From: Epiperipatus broadwayi
Taxonomy: Eukaryota; Onychophora; Udeonychophora; Euonychophora; Peripatidae
Assembly: GCA_028023455.1 (NCBI GenBank)
Contig: JAQFVV010000055.1
Span: 5,236,030-5,300,029, forward strand
Direction of reading: 5' to 3'
Length of the DNA: 64,000 nt
The stretch's first letter is position 1. Each line of letters opens with the position of its first letter. This document shows positions 1-11,030 of this stretch, piece by piece. Both the position numbers and the translations under genes were made by a program. The notes below the pieces were generated by a model. That model saw nothing but the letters and a program-made list of their open reading frames with translations, did not search any database and was not told the origin of the DNA.

Positions 1-1743
1 ATATTGTTTTGAATAAAATTAAATATTATAGTCAAAAAAAGTTTGTCTTGTATCAATTTTTTTCAAATTTGAAATTTTTTATTAGTCATATTTTATTTCC
101 TTATTTTTTTTTTTGCACGAATTTTAAAGTAAATTTTACGTTGGTGCTTTGCTTTTACGCGAGTTTTGAAAAATCACAGTCCGTATCCCCCCTTTTTCAA
201 GGTAAGTTACGTCTATTTTTGCACAATTTCGTTTGCGCGTCTTTTCTGAGGAACCTATCTATCGTGTAAAACGAGACCCAGGTGTATTTAATTAAGTGGC
301 TAAGCACTTTCAAGGGTCAAAGCCCTCATATTCATTGAAAAGTACATTTCATAAATGAATCTTGTAAACTTTGCACTAATAGCAATAGAAAATAATATGT
401 GTTGCATTACATGCAAAGGAAATTATTTTTTAAATATGAAATGAAGGAAAATAAAAATTTGTGAATACATGTCTTTCAGATAAAATTTCATTTTTATTCC
501 TTCCAGTGTTCTGTTTGTGTTGATGTAAAACTATTTTTTATTTTATTATTATTACTATTTTGTCAAGGATATTCCAACTAATTTGCAGATGAATACTGAA
601 CAACTTGGCATGAATCGTGTTCATAAATTTTCTTTTTATCTCAACCACACTAGACGGTGATGCTATTTTATTAATGCAAAAATATTAAAAGATATATTAA
701 ACACAGATCTATGTGCGAATGTAGTAAACAGGTTGGCACTTAATAGCCTTAGTGCATGTTTTTGAAAATCATAAATATGCAGAATCTAAAAGTAGCACTA
801 TTTTAGTGAAAAACTATTATCATGTAATACTACTTTATTTTTTAAAAAAAGCAAGTTTAAAAAAAAACCCAAAAAATTAGTAGCAAATTTAAATGTCTCA
901 AATGATTGTCAAAATGGTATAATGATATTTCTATCTAAGAAAGGTAAAAAACAAAATCAGATAGTAGGATTTTCAGAACTATCACATATATTTACTAAGT
1001 TTATTATAGATTGTTTACGTAGAGTTTTGTGCTTGACCAAAAAAAAACGAATTGGATTTTAAAGTTTATAACGCACCAGATCATATTTAAATATGAAGAA
1101 AATGCGTAGAAAAGACCTGTGATTATGAGTTATCATTTTGCATTTGGTTCCATATTTAAAGCTTTGGTGCATCATAATATGGGCCCAAGATGTTAATCCT
1201 GATAAATATTTATCAAAATACATTAGATTTTACGGTGACAAAAAGACTGTAATGCGACGTGTTTATTTCAGCAAAATTTATTACAGCATATAAAGTATTT
1301 TGTAGATTAAACTGGAAAGCATGAGTAGAATACAAGTGATTACTTAAGTCATGCTGATTTCACTGGGTGATGTAGCTGTTTTCACAAATAATCCTTTCAA
1401 TCCGATCCATGGACATTTTCAAAAACATAAATTGACCCTCTATAAAACTTGGTTTTAAACACATGGATAGTGCAAATATTGAATTAAGAGTTAACTAAAA
1501 TAAAATATTTTTTCAATATCTTTTTCTCTCTCCAAACTTTATAATAGTTCTAGTTTATTTTATCAGAGGTGCAATATTCCAACAAATTATGTATATTATG
1601 TAGTCTATCTGACTACAGATTTAATTTATGACATGAAGGCAGTTTGTTTGTTTTATAGTGATTTTCACAGACGAATGTATACTAGCAAAAAATAAAACTC
1701 AGATATTATTAATGCATTTACTTTTTTTTTTATTAGGATGACC
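1..1743. other. AT-rich DNA without recognisable gene
   Basis: I see poly-A and poly-T tracts and short chance ORFs only. An 86-residue ORF near the start is dominated by Phe, Leu and Lys and resembles no family I know. The first 300 bases are a little richer in CG than the rest but show no motif I can name. Confidence 0.5.
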
Positions 1744-2240
1744 ATGCCAAGTAAGATAAGAAAAATTGCCGCAGAAAATCATGCATTTCAAAAAAAATAG
1801 AACAACATGTTTTTTTTTAATGGAAAGAAATAAAAAATCGATATGCTTGATATATCTGGAAAGTATTTCACTTAATAAAAGACACTATATTAAGAGATAC
1901 TATTTATCAAAGCATTCGGATTGCAACAAAATTATTGGAGAAGGAAGAAATGTTAAAATAGAAAACGTAAAAAGGAGCTTTATCAAGTGGCTGACATGTT
2001 TTATAAAAAGTACAAACAAATCCAAAAATTCTGTGAAAGCAAGTTACTTTTTTTTTAAAAAAAGCAAAAAATTTGAAACCATTTTCTGTGGAAGTGTTTG
2101 TAAAAGATTGCATCCTAGCTACTGTAGAATTAATCTTCCCAGAACACAAAAAGAAATTTGAGAATGTATCAAAGAATGGTTATAATGCGAATTGAAAAAT
2201 TATCATTAAATGTGGAACAATTGTTAATAATGATACTTTA
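1744..2240 (+). pseudogene. hAT transposase N-terminus with BED-type zinc finger, frameshifted
   Basis: This is a decayed hAT transposase of the BED/GTF2IRD2/SCAND3-like type. Translation from the ATG at 1744 gives MPSKIRKIAAENHAFQ, then the frame shifts. The main open frame (1766-2161) contains CLIYLESISLNKRHYIKRY followed by SKH. This matches the finger layout FF..CLIC..(x)..KRHY..KH with the second Cys replaced by Tyr. It continues with an NKSKNSVKASY segment. A +1 shift near 2060 then gives AKNLKPFSVEVFVKDCIL and FPEHKKKFENVS, the conserved block that follows the finger in these transposases. In an intact element the protein binds the terminal inverted repeats and catalyses cut-and-paste transposition. 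No catalytic DDE region or terminal repeats were found nearby, so this is a dead 5' fragment. The family is recognised from conserved motifs, not from a search. Confidence 0.75.
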
Positions 2241-2439
2241 TTTTTAATTCTCCAATAAATTATGGCTCTCGTTTAAAAGGGAAAAGTTGAAATTGGCCTG
2301 CCAGTTGAAAAGGTCTGCCATACTTGCTTTAAGCAGTGGAAAACAGCACAAAAATTATCAGATAAACTCAAAAATATAGGGTTAAATATTAAAAATCATA
2401 AATAAGATTTAATGGCTTTTCAAAAAAAAAAAAGAAAAT

Positions 2440-2990
2440 AACAGATAGTAATAAAGTTGAAGTAGTTGTACTCCTTTATCAGGTTACTGATATTGATGAA
2501 ATCATAATGGTGAAATTATCATAGAATTAAATTCAGATGGAGAATTTTCAATAGGAATGATTTAATATTAAATGGAAATATATCTATTGTTCTCTAAAAA
2601 GAATTTTAATAAATGTATCTACCAGTGCTTATATAGGGACATTTAAAAAAAGCAATGCAGAAATAATAAATTGTATAATCAAGTATGGGGAAATGTATGG
2701 TGGGATTAACAAGTAAGAATTAATGGTTATTACTGTTGTTATTGAAATAATTAAGTGGCTGAATAGATGGGCTGGAAGTTATAAAAATTAATGGACTGAA
2801 GATCTAAACGAGATCCCAAAAGATTGAAAGAGACATAGAAAGAAATAACATATACTGTTGGCTGAAGTAAGGAAGTTCGCCGAAATAGCGTATGGAAAAC
2901 TAGTCTGAATTCAATGAGGTTTTCAACCCATAGTTGATAATAATAGTCGAAACCCATGGTGGCAATAAAAGTGCCATAATGGCAGACTGG
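2440..2990 (+). pseudogene. RTE-like LINE, decayed C-terminal region
   Basis: Short translated blocks match the end of RTE-like LINE polyproteins seen elsewhere in this window. RNDLILNGNISIVL corresponds to NNVILKGNMPMC at about 37100. SSMGKCMVGLTSKN corresponds to the MERCMLGLTRRD block at 3276-3470. These are broken by stops and frameshifts. The later part (2750-2960) is too decayed to align. It lies next to a SINE-like stretch and an oppositely oriented RTE tail. Confidence 0.5.
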
Positions 2991-3075
2991 AATAAAGTCC
3001 TCGGATTTATTCCAGTTCGGGAATGTCTAACACCCAAACTTCCGAGTAATAAAGTCATTTGATTATTACTAGTAT
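2985..3075 (+). repeat. SINE-B-like remnant
   Basis: The stretch has a tRNA-like look. A-box-like ATGGCAGACTGGAA is followed by B-box-like CAGTTCGGGAATG. It ends in the tail motif ACACCCAAACTTC shared, in variant form, with copies at 13021, 29030, 30964, 50414 and 63690. It is strongly diverged. Confidence 0.35.
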
Positions 3076-3124
3076 ATTCATATTTAGTCCTTCTTTTTTA
3101 AGTAAATTACAGTCATAAATCATC

Positions 3125-3530
3125 GTCATCGTCATCAACCATTATCAATCCACTGCAGGATGAAGGTCTCTCCAAGTTTAATCCATCTTCTCCGATCTTT
3201 AGCTTCTCTTTTCCACAACACCCCTGCACATTTTCTTATTTCATCCATCTATCTCACATGTGGTCTCTTTCTGGGTCATTTACAATCTCTTGGAATCAAG
3301 TTTAAAATTTCGATTGTCCATCTATTATCATTTCTTCTAGCAATATGTCCAGCCCAACTCCATTTCAATCTTTTAATTTTTTCAATAAGGTCAGTAACAC
3401 CTGTTTGTTGTCTTACCCATACATTGTGTTTTCGATCTCTTCTTGTTAATCCCAACATACATCTCTCCATACTCCTTTGAGTGGTCTGAAGTATATATTG
3501 TTTTTACTTTCTCATTCTAATTTCATTGTA
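3125..3530 (-). pseudogene. RTE-like LINE 3' end fragment
   Basis: On the minus strand, 3276-3470 encodes MERCMLGLTRRDRKHN, then RLKWSWAGHIARRND and LIPRDCK. This is the typical C-terminal segment after the reverse transcriptase of RTE-like endonuclease/reverse-transcriptase LINEs. The 3' tail runs to about 3125 through a block (rc of ATCAATCCACTGCAGGATGA) that recurs at 19.98, 28.06, 33.40, 37.53 and 54.84 kb and ends in a CATCAT-type repeat. It is 5'-truncated, as expected for LINE insertions. At least six copies of this 3' end occur in the window. Confidence 0.8.
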
Positions 3531-4265
3531 TATATATATGAGTATTGCAATTTCTTATATATTTTAAGATATATGTAGACAGAAATATATGCATTGGTAT
3601 TCAAACCAATTACTGGAAAAAAACCTAAAGAACAGAGGTTTTTTTTTCGTTCAGTGTTGATGCCAATGGTACTTGTGATGGCGGAACATGATTAGAATTT
3701 TCGACTCTTTATACTGTGGGTAGGACATTTAAAAAGCATTTGCTTTTGCAGCTAACTTTACAGCTGTAAATTCGTTGCTAAATTAATTGTTAAAATAAAC
3801 AATCTGTCTATTGAATTTTAATTATTGCAATTTTTTTATTTAAAAAAAAAATGTTTAAAATAATATGCGTTGTCTCAAAGATGCTTATAATATTTCTGAG
3901 CGGTGAAATGAAAAGGCCTAAAAAATTTTGCATTTGGTGAGAAAAAAATCAAAAATGGATTTATTTTTTTAAAAAAAAAAAAAATCAATATAATCTTTGA
4001 AATTATAATGAATATTAATTCTATTAGAATGAAAAATGTCAAGTTTCTACTATGACTTTATTCTCGTTTAGACATTTTTTATTGATATAAAAAAACAAAA
4101 AAATATTAGCAAATGTAATCGTAATCTAAAAATAGCAAAAACTCCAATAATTAAGTGATATTCATTCTAATTGTAAGTGATTAATGTAACATATCAAACT
4201 TGAATTACGTTAATGTTAATAATAGTATTAAAAATAAGTACTATGTAAGAATAAGCAAATTTCAA
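3531..4265. other. AT-rich DNA without recognisable gene
   Basis: Poly-A and poly-T runs and simple AT-rich sequence. I see no coding match or repeat family member. Confidence 0.5.
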
Positions 4266-4393
4266 AGGACTTGCCATTTATTTTATTTATTATGTGTCAA
4301 ATGCGTTGATCGGGAAGCGAACCCGAGCCAGCTGCTTGGAGGGCAGCTATACTAAACACTAGGCCACTAATGCCTGACCAGGACTTGCCATTT
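4266..4393 (-). repeat. tRNA-derived SINE (family A) with target-site duplication
   Basis: Read on the minus strand, 4280-4379 shows an A-box-like AGTGGCCTAGTGTTTAG and a B-box-like GGGTTCGCTTCCCG. The spacing suits a tRNA with a long variable arm (Leu/Ser type). It ends with a block related to the other family A copies. A 14-bp direct repeat, aggacttgccattt, flanks it at 4266-4279 and 4380-4393. This shows target-primed insertion. It is not a functional tRNA, because the cloverleaf does not close well. Confidence 0.8.
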
Positions 4394-4677
4394 TATTAAT
4401 AAAGTATATTAAAAAGGCATTTGCTTCTTTGTATCCAATCTTTTCTAAAATAAACATTGTTATTAAATAATAGAAATTATCATTATATAACAGCTAAACA
4501 CATACATATATATATATATACGAATATGATTTAAGAGTTAAAAATTATCGTATTCCAGTTAGATTAAAATTTCTGTTGGCTGCACTACCTTATCAGCACT
4601 TGCCATATAAGGTTGCTGTCTACCCAGCTGAATATGTTACATCAATTCAAACAGGACCGAAGTTTGTATGAGAAACA

Positions 4678-5010
4678 ATGGCTATTCCACTTGCAACTTT
4701 CACGAAAGAAGGTCAGCATGCAAGGATTTCTTTTTTGTAGTCCGGAAATGTGTCTAGCCAATATTTATTAAAGGCTTTGGCCAGTCCAGAGAAAATATTT
4801 TGTTATGAAGAAGTGGGTGTGAATGGATAGAGAAGGTCGTACAAGTGTCAGCCATGAAGAAGCCACGTGTTTATCCATATTCACGCTGATAATAACATTG
4901 AGCATGCATGTGAACTGATTCTGTCAGATAGATGAGTGACAGTGGATTATGTGGTGAATCATTAACAAATCAGTCATGCACATACACATGATAGACCCGG
5001 GGTTTGAAAA
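4678..5010 (+). pseudogene. mariner-like transposase N-terminus (GVQW3/SETMAR-type)
   Basis: The ATG at 4678 starts MAIPLATFTKEGQHARISFL, which matches the N-terminal helix-turn-helix region of a mariner-like family widespread in arthropods. After frameshifts there follow GRTSVSHEEATC, NNIEHACELILSDR and VTVDYVVNH..QISHAHT, in the family order (GRTS, then NIERARELI..DRRVT, then LQISHGSA). This part binds the terminal repeats. The DD34D catalytic domain is missing. Multiple in-frame stops make it inactive. Confidence 0.75.
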
Positions 5011-6125
5011 GTTTGGAAGAGGCTGATAATTTCTTACTCATCCTCATATGTATCATGTTAATACGAAAAAAAAAAAAAAAGCCCTTTTAAGTAAATATTT
5101 CATTTTTTGATCATTTCAAATAATATGGCTATAAATTTTTTAAAAAAGTGCGAAGCCAGGATTTTTTGATGCAGTGCTTTTTTATTGATGTGAATCTAGC
5201 TTTAATAAAGAGGTTTTGCATTGAGAGCCATGTTATCCATTAATTGTCCACACACTCTTGTGATATTTCAACAATTTTATATTTCTCTATAAATATTTTG
5301 TTGAATGTTAATATTATTTTTACGATGATATAGCTATTACAATTGCAAAGAGTAAAAAATTAAAAAAGATTTCTGATATGTATATTTATTTTTACTGGGA
5401 AATATTAAAATGTGAGCGATAATTATACCAACTTTTTCTCAATAACAAAAAAATTTACGCTTTATATACCCTGATCTTGTATGTAGGACCAATACATTTT
5501 CATACATATATATAATAAAATACTGGCTAATAGTTCAACTTTTCGCTGATGGGATATATAGTTTATATTGAATATTTTTAATGTATAAATTAATATGTAC
5601 TGACTGCATGGAATTAAAAATTAATTTATTTAATTACTTGACATTTAGTAAATATTTTTCTTTTAGTTTAAATATTCTTTTATTGAGTATGTGATAAAAA
5701 GTTTCCGTAATTGTAAACATTCATTAAAAAAAAAAAAACAGGTATGAAAAAAATTACATGTGGTAAAGTGATTAATTTTCCAGAAAATGTTTGTAACCAA
5801 TCACTCTTCACCGACTTATCTACTTGTGATCTGTCATCCTGCATAAAATTTTTACCGACCATTTTTTTATTTATATATCATAATCAAGATCTCCAAATAG
5901 AGAGTTTCTGTATAGCACTAGTTTTTAGCATATATCTTACTTTATGAATGGAGCATCCATGAAATACATTTATTAGTGGAAGAGGCTGATATGGGAAATA
6001 TTTACATTAGATGACTGCTTATGACATAACAAGCCAAAGAGGAGCATATGATAAATCCAGCATTTTATTTGTTACGAATATAGTAAAAACAGGACTATAG
6101 CACATAAATAATAAATATTACTACA
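5011..6125. other. AT-rich DNA without recognisable gene
   Basis: No convincing coding match. ORFs of 60-67 codons on either strand overlap each other and have unremarkable composition. Confidence 0.45.
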
Positions 6126-6144
6126 CAGTAAATAAAAGTAGTTA

Positions 6145-6220
6145 TATTAAAAGTAAGTTCACCAGGACCTGCCCATTGGACAGAATACTATTGATTGATT
6201 GATGGGCGAACATGATTAAT
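6145..6220 (+). repeat. LINE 3' terminus fragment
   Basis: The stretch CCTGCCCATTGGACAGAATA followed by a TTGATTGATTGATG run resembles the end of the LINE at 17440-17500 (TTGCCCATAGGATAGAATAC then TTGATT). It is probably a very short 5'-truncated insertion of the same LINE family. Confidence 0.4.
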
Positions 6221-6380
6221 AATGTGCATGTAATAATATTAGTATTATGTAAGTTATTACTATTCTATTTTTATTTCTTTAATCTATAGTTATTCATTAA
6301 ACAGAATGAACGATCATCATGGCTAGTAAATTTTGTTTGCATTATATATTTCATCATATATTTTTCAAGTCATTTATGTA

Positions 6381-7441
6381 GTGTGTCCTAGTAAAAAGGT
6401 GACCAATGTGAAATAAAACATATAACGCCTGTGATCAATACACTTTTGACACCCAATTAAAATTGTTTGAACTAATCCTTGAAACCCTCAGTTGGAATCA
6501 CCTACAGAAACTTTGTTGCCAGCTTCTGGATGTCATGAATTGATTTATAATATACTCCTTTTATGGCTAACTTTAATTTTGAAAATAGCCAAAAGTCAAC
6601 AGGAGCTCAGAGTTGCAATGCTTAAAGCTTTGTGTGCGGTCTTAGCGTAGTGCATTATTGCAGAATAATGACCAAGGTCTTTGCTTACAGTATTCAAATC
6701 ATTTATGCAAAATTTTGATCCACAAATAATTCAAAACATCTTCAGAAATGTGTTTGTGGTAAACAATGCATGATTCAACTTTTTTTCATTCACAATTTTT
6801 TTGGTTTGCCCTTTTTTTTTTTGGTGATCTCCATTCCACACTCTAATGTGTGGTTAATGGCTCATATTGGAAACATCATATTTCATCACTTGTTACAATT
6901 TTGACAAGAAATCCGGTCATTGTGGTTCTTTGCATGTCGTTGGAGTGTTCACTTTGGTACTATTTTTGGTTGTTTGTCAACAAGTGAGACACAAAGTATT
7001 GATCACGTTCTCCTTTTTCAATTCTTTCATATGAAGGACAATAGTTTTGGGAATACTAGTAAGTTCTTCAAAGAATGTGGCAGTTACAAAATAATCTGAA
7101 AAATTTTGGCAATATTTTGCATGGTTTTTGTAGTTGTTTTTGATACACTTGACTGAAAATCATTTTTATTGCTTTTCTTGCCATGACAAATCTTGAAAAC
7201 TTCTTGAAAATGTTCTTGAGATTCATGACTTCACTGACATAGATAGTTTGAATCATTTCAAATGCGAAACATAGCAGTTTTTCCCAATTTAAAACAAAAT
7301 ATAATGTTAGCATATTGTTTCATAATAGGTTAAGGTATGAAACATATCATCACAATTTATACACATAAACATGCTTTAATTCATAGATGGCACTGCAGGC
7401 CGCTTGGAGAATGAATTAATTACTGTTTTATTAAGACACAC
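6381..7441 (-). mobile_element. mariner element, degenerate, with terminal inverted repeats
   Basis: The ends match as inverted repeats: GTGTGTCCTAGTAAAAAGGT at 6381, and the reverse complement of 7422-7441 reads GTGTGTCTTAATAAAACAGT. On the minus strand the transposase starts near 7312 with NIIFCFKLGKTAM, shifts frame, and continues FEMIQTIYVSEVMNLKNIF. This is the N-terminus of the GVQW3/mariner family. Near 6580 the minus strand keeps a block like the CDF..FPKLK region (LLAIFKIK). The element is about 1.06 kb, slightly shorter than a usual 1.2-1.3 kb mariner. It is full of stops. The flanking TA duplication is present at the left only. Confidence 0.75.
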
Positions 7442-8257
7442 TGTGTATATAACCCAAATTAAATAGTTTTCTCCCTATGCAATTTAACATACTGATCTAA
7501 AGGTTTTATAATAGAAGTTAAAATGCAAGTATAACAAAATGTTTAAAAACATATGGGATGCCATGTTTTGGTAAGCTCAGTATAATTCTAAAATTCTTTG
7601 TAAGAAAATGTATACCACAGGTACAAATATATCTAAACTGTCAACATAAGTGAACTCAGTTACCTCAGATTATGAAGTGACATTAAATTTTGGGTATACA
7701 ATTCAAGAAGAATGCCGGTTTTAACTTTAGCATCTTTTTTTTTTTGTAGTTGCTGTAAATGTCTTTATACACTGAAATCACTGCAAACGCAAAAAAAATT
7801 TTGGAATCAAATATTACATATGGATTGGACAATGATTTATGTCTTGGAAAATAATATGTTGAGTTCTAAGAGGCCATTTAAATTTCAGAATGATCTTCGT
7901 AAGCATATCTAATTTCCTGTTAAGAAGTGATACTATTTTCAAATCTGTTGAATGTTCTGAGAAGTTTTTACTGGTCTTTATTTATATGTTTATTTAGGTA
8001 AATTGCATGAGTTATATAAACAGTTTTCAATATTTGCCTTCTGTTTCCATATCAGTGAACTCTGAGATCTCTTCTATCCAAAAATGTAATAATATTCATA
8101 TCCAAATTATGAAGATTCTATTAAATTTGTTAAGTCATTTTTATGCAATAAAATTGAATTTTGAAACATTTATTTGACTTTTAATAGGAGATTGATTACA
8201 AATAACTTCACTTTTGATTACCTATTGAGTATTATTGAGATATAAGAAATGAAAGTT
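7442..8257. other. AT-rich DNA without recognisable gene
   Basis: No family recognised. A 66-codon ORF at 7712-7912 has no motif I can name. Confidence 0.45.
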
Positions 8258-8575
8258 GGTTATTAACTACTCTTTTTTATTGCATTGCCAAATGTATACC
8301 ATAAAATACTAAATTAGCCATGCACTTTACTACTGTTATACAATGCTTTATTTGCCACCCTCTTTTACAGTTGATGTTAAAGAGAAGGAAGGTAAAGAAG
8401 CAGTGGATTATTTAAATAAAAGATGGACATAGTTATGAAGAAGATTGCTGGGGCAATCGAAACTGTAAACTGTAAAAGAGGGTGGTAAATAAAGCATTGT
8501 GTAAAAGTAATAAAGTGCATGGATGATTTAGTATTATATGGTATAAAGTTGGTTATTGTGATTATGATTCAAATC
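8258..8575. repeat. foldback (inverted-repeat) element, family E
   Basis: Two arms of about 90-100 bases are imperfect reverse complements. The left arm includes CAATGCTTTATTTGCCACCC near 8341. The right arm includes GGTGGTAAATAAAGCATTG near 8480. The spacer carries the hairpin GATTGCTGGGGCAATC followed by GAAACTGT. That signature recurs at 49640 (single arm), and a relative forms a foldback at 12119-12317. No coding capacity. Confidence 0.7.
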
Positions 8576-8593
8576 TTATCATGTTGAACCATT

Positions 8594-9660
8594 GTGTGGT
8601 GCAGTGGTCTTCAACCTTTTCACACCTGCGGACCGGCAAATGTCTACAGATAAATTTTCTTGAAAGATTTAAACTGCTTAGCCTTAGATGAGCATAATTG
8701 TTATAACTGACGAAAGCAACACACTAGTTACTGTGTATTGTAATGGTATTGCTTGTCTTCACATGCTGAACACTCTTTCTCGAGTTGCGCAGTCATACTG
8801 CTACAGAAAACAGTATGTTCTCATTAATGTGCCTGCATTGCTATGTTTATTATTTCATTGTTAAAACATGCAAAAATAAAATGTTATTCACCTGAATGTT
8901 GGAAAATATCACAGCTAGTGTAATTACATGATAATAATTATGATAAATGTAATATCTGTATTTAATGTCAAATATACAAGATGAAGTTATATGTATATGG
9001 AGTTTGTATAATAAAAAACTTTTTTTTTTTTAATTTCGAATCTGATGTTATTTTAATCTCATTTTTATCCAATTAAAAAAAAAGAAACAGAACGAAAAGT
9101 TGTTTTGGTAAACTGTCACATAGAAATAAAACAATCATTATAAAGATGTCATTTTGCTTTTTTAAAAAAAGATGATAGATTGAAGTTCTCCATGAAGGGA
9201 AATCATCATCAATGATCTGTCTCCATTTTGTGAAGTTTACAATTTCAAAAAGAAATGTCACACACAAAATAAAACGATGATACAAATGCAATAAAAAATT
9301 TTCTATATGTGACCAATAAATAAGCTGACGCAATACAGAAATGCCTACTAGGTATAAAAATTGACGTGTAAGGAGTGGTGCAATTATCATGAGATTGACG
9401 CTTTGTCTTTTAAAGATTGCATTTTCAGATAAATTCCTTTGATTATTATTTAGTAATTATAGTATTATCTAATAATTTAAATAAAATTTTGATTTATAAT
9501 TAATTTTATTTAAACAATTGCGATAAAAAAATAAATAAAAATTGTTTATATTAATTAAAAGTTTAAAATCTTATTATTTTGTTATTACAAACTTTCCTGC
9601 CAGTCTAGCGTGGACCGGCGCCGGTCCATGGACCAAGGGTTGAAGACCACTGGTGTAGTG
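8594..9660. mobile_element. non-autonomous hAT element with 8-bp TSD
   Basis: The element runs from 8602 to 9652. Its ends are inverted repeats that begin CAGTGGTCTTCAACC on both strands, followed by GGACCGGC-rich subterminal blocks. The flanks are gtgtggtg (8594-8601) and gtgtagtg (9653-9660), an 8-bp duplication with one mismatch, as expected for hAT. A 105-codon minus ORF at 9073-9390 lies inside. I do not recognise it, and its Phe/Leu-rich composition argues against a transposase. Confidence 0.85.
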
Positions 9661-10535
9661 TTTATTAAAACACATGAGTATATCCTATTGTTTCTACTAA
9701 ACAAAGGCACCACAGAAAACTGATACAATGGCATCTATTCTAAAGAAGGAATCTGATTGATTCTGACTCAAACGTGAACATATGGAATAGCAGTGCTTGT
9801 AATAGGTTCTCTTCTGGTTTTCTAGGGGCCAACAGCTCAGACTTTATATTGGACAAGGAGTAGACTTTTGCCAGGATTATTTAAGAAGAGTGGCTTATCT
9901 TCCTCAACAATCTTCCAAAATTATTTAATAGAAAAGCTATACTATCTCTTTTCTCATCTGTAATGTTTCATTTGTTGAAAATAGCAGTTCATTAACTGGA
10001 TCTATATATTTTAGACTTGATAATCCTGAAAGGAACAGTCTAAATAAATTCATTTATTATCTTCAGATTATACGTAAAACCATTTCATAGACATATTTCA
10101 TTTTTCAGACAACAAAATAAGGTAAACAAGCATGAAGTGTTTTAAGTTTTGTTCTGATTCCCCACTGTAGGCTGATTGAGTCTTTTAGTAATAAAAATAA
10201 ATATCAGGGTGATGATTGCTCACTACTATTCACTGTTAAATACATAATTAATTGTTTTTACTATAAGATAAATCTTATGAATGTATGTCTAGTTTCAAAT
10301 CCTAACCTATTGAGGAAGACAAAGTTTAGATTTAAAGCCCACATAGATTATTTATGTTTGTGCATATGTTTTTTTTTTTCCATTTTAAAAAAAAATCTTT
10401 TAATTGGTGTTAGGAAATCATATTTTTTAAACTTTATATAAAAGATTAAAGAGAGCATTCTTTTTTTTTTTTTTTTGAAGGCTGTTATTTAAATTCATCT
10501 AAGGATAGTAAAGGCAACTCCAATTTGATTCATGT
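9661..10535. other. AT-rich DNA without recognisable gene
   Basis: No coding or repeat match recognised. Confidence 0.45.
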
Positions 10536-10722
10536 TATGGAATAGGGTAAAGTCGTTAGAACAGTATCCTGTAACTGTTTCACATCTTATTTTCTGATAT
10601 GGAATAGGGTAAAATCAGTAGATCTGTATCCATCAACAGTTTCACATTCTCATTTTTTCAAATTAAACAAGTTTTATGTGAGTATGGGTGGTGGCATATA
10701 TCAAACGATGGCATATATCAAA
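10536..10722 (+). repeat. short tandem duplications upstream of the syntaxin exon
   Basis: A unit of 62 bases beginning TATGGAATAGGGTAAA occurs at 10536 and again at 10598, diverged. Just downstream, the block ATGGCATATATCAAAC is repeated twice around 10690-10720. Both lie in the presumed intron. Confidence 0.7.
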
Positions 10723-10899
10723 CCACCTACTTGAGTGCAGCCTTGAACATAGTATACTATTTTGAAATTATTCTTAGCTTATACCTCGAATAATAACATT
10801 TTCATTATATGATTTTTTGTTGTTGTTGTTGTTACAAGATAAATTATTTAAAAAATTTAATTGTAATTTTTACTTGTAGTTACCTTTTTTAAATATCAA

Positions 10900-10930
10900 T
10901 ATATGTAAAAATATTTTTTATTATATGTAG
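10900..10930 (+). promoter_or_regulatory. 3' splice site of the syntaxin exon
   Basis: A T-rich stretch (ATATTTTTTATTATATGTAG) ends in AG directly before the in-frame GTA codon. This decides the exon start. Confidence 0.75.
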
Positions 10931-11030
10931 GTAGAAGAAATTCGAGGGAATATAGATAAAATATCCAGTAATGTAGAAGAAGTCAAGAAAAAGCATAGTG
11001 CCATTTTATCTGCACCTCAACCAGATGAAA
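10931..11030 (+). CDS. Stx1A: syntaxin-1 internal exon (Habc domain part)
   Basis: This is one exon of the neuronal plasma-membrane t-SNARE syntaxin-1, which pairs with SNAP-25 and synaptobrevin in synaptic vesicle fusion. Read in frame from the first base it gives [14 protein letters not shown], then [15 protein letters not shown], then QPDE. This is almost identical to the end of helix Ha and the following linker/start of Hb in animal syntaxin-1. The 3' splice site AG is at 10929-10930 behind a T-rich tract, and the donor GTAAG starts at 11031. The exon is 100 nt long, enters in phase 0 and leaves one base of the next codon, consistent with the vertebrate syntaxin-1 gene structure as I recall it. 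Neither the preceding exon (acidic N-terminus ending in a FFEQ-like sequence) nor the next one (KTKQELEDLM-like) was found, so the flanking introns are probably very long. Paralogues within the syntaxin 1-4 group are less likely, because the [14 protein letters not shown] motif is typical of syntaxin-1. Confidence 0.93.

Noticed and set aside
9073-9390. 105-codon minus ORF as a membrane protein
   Set aside because: It lies wholly inside a non-autonomous hAT and its hydrophobicity follows from T-rich sequence.
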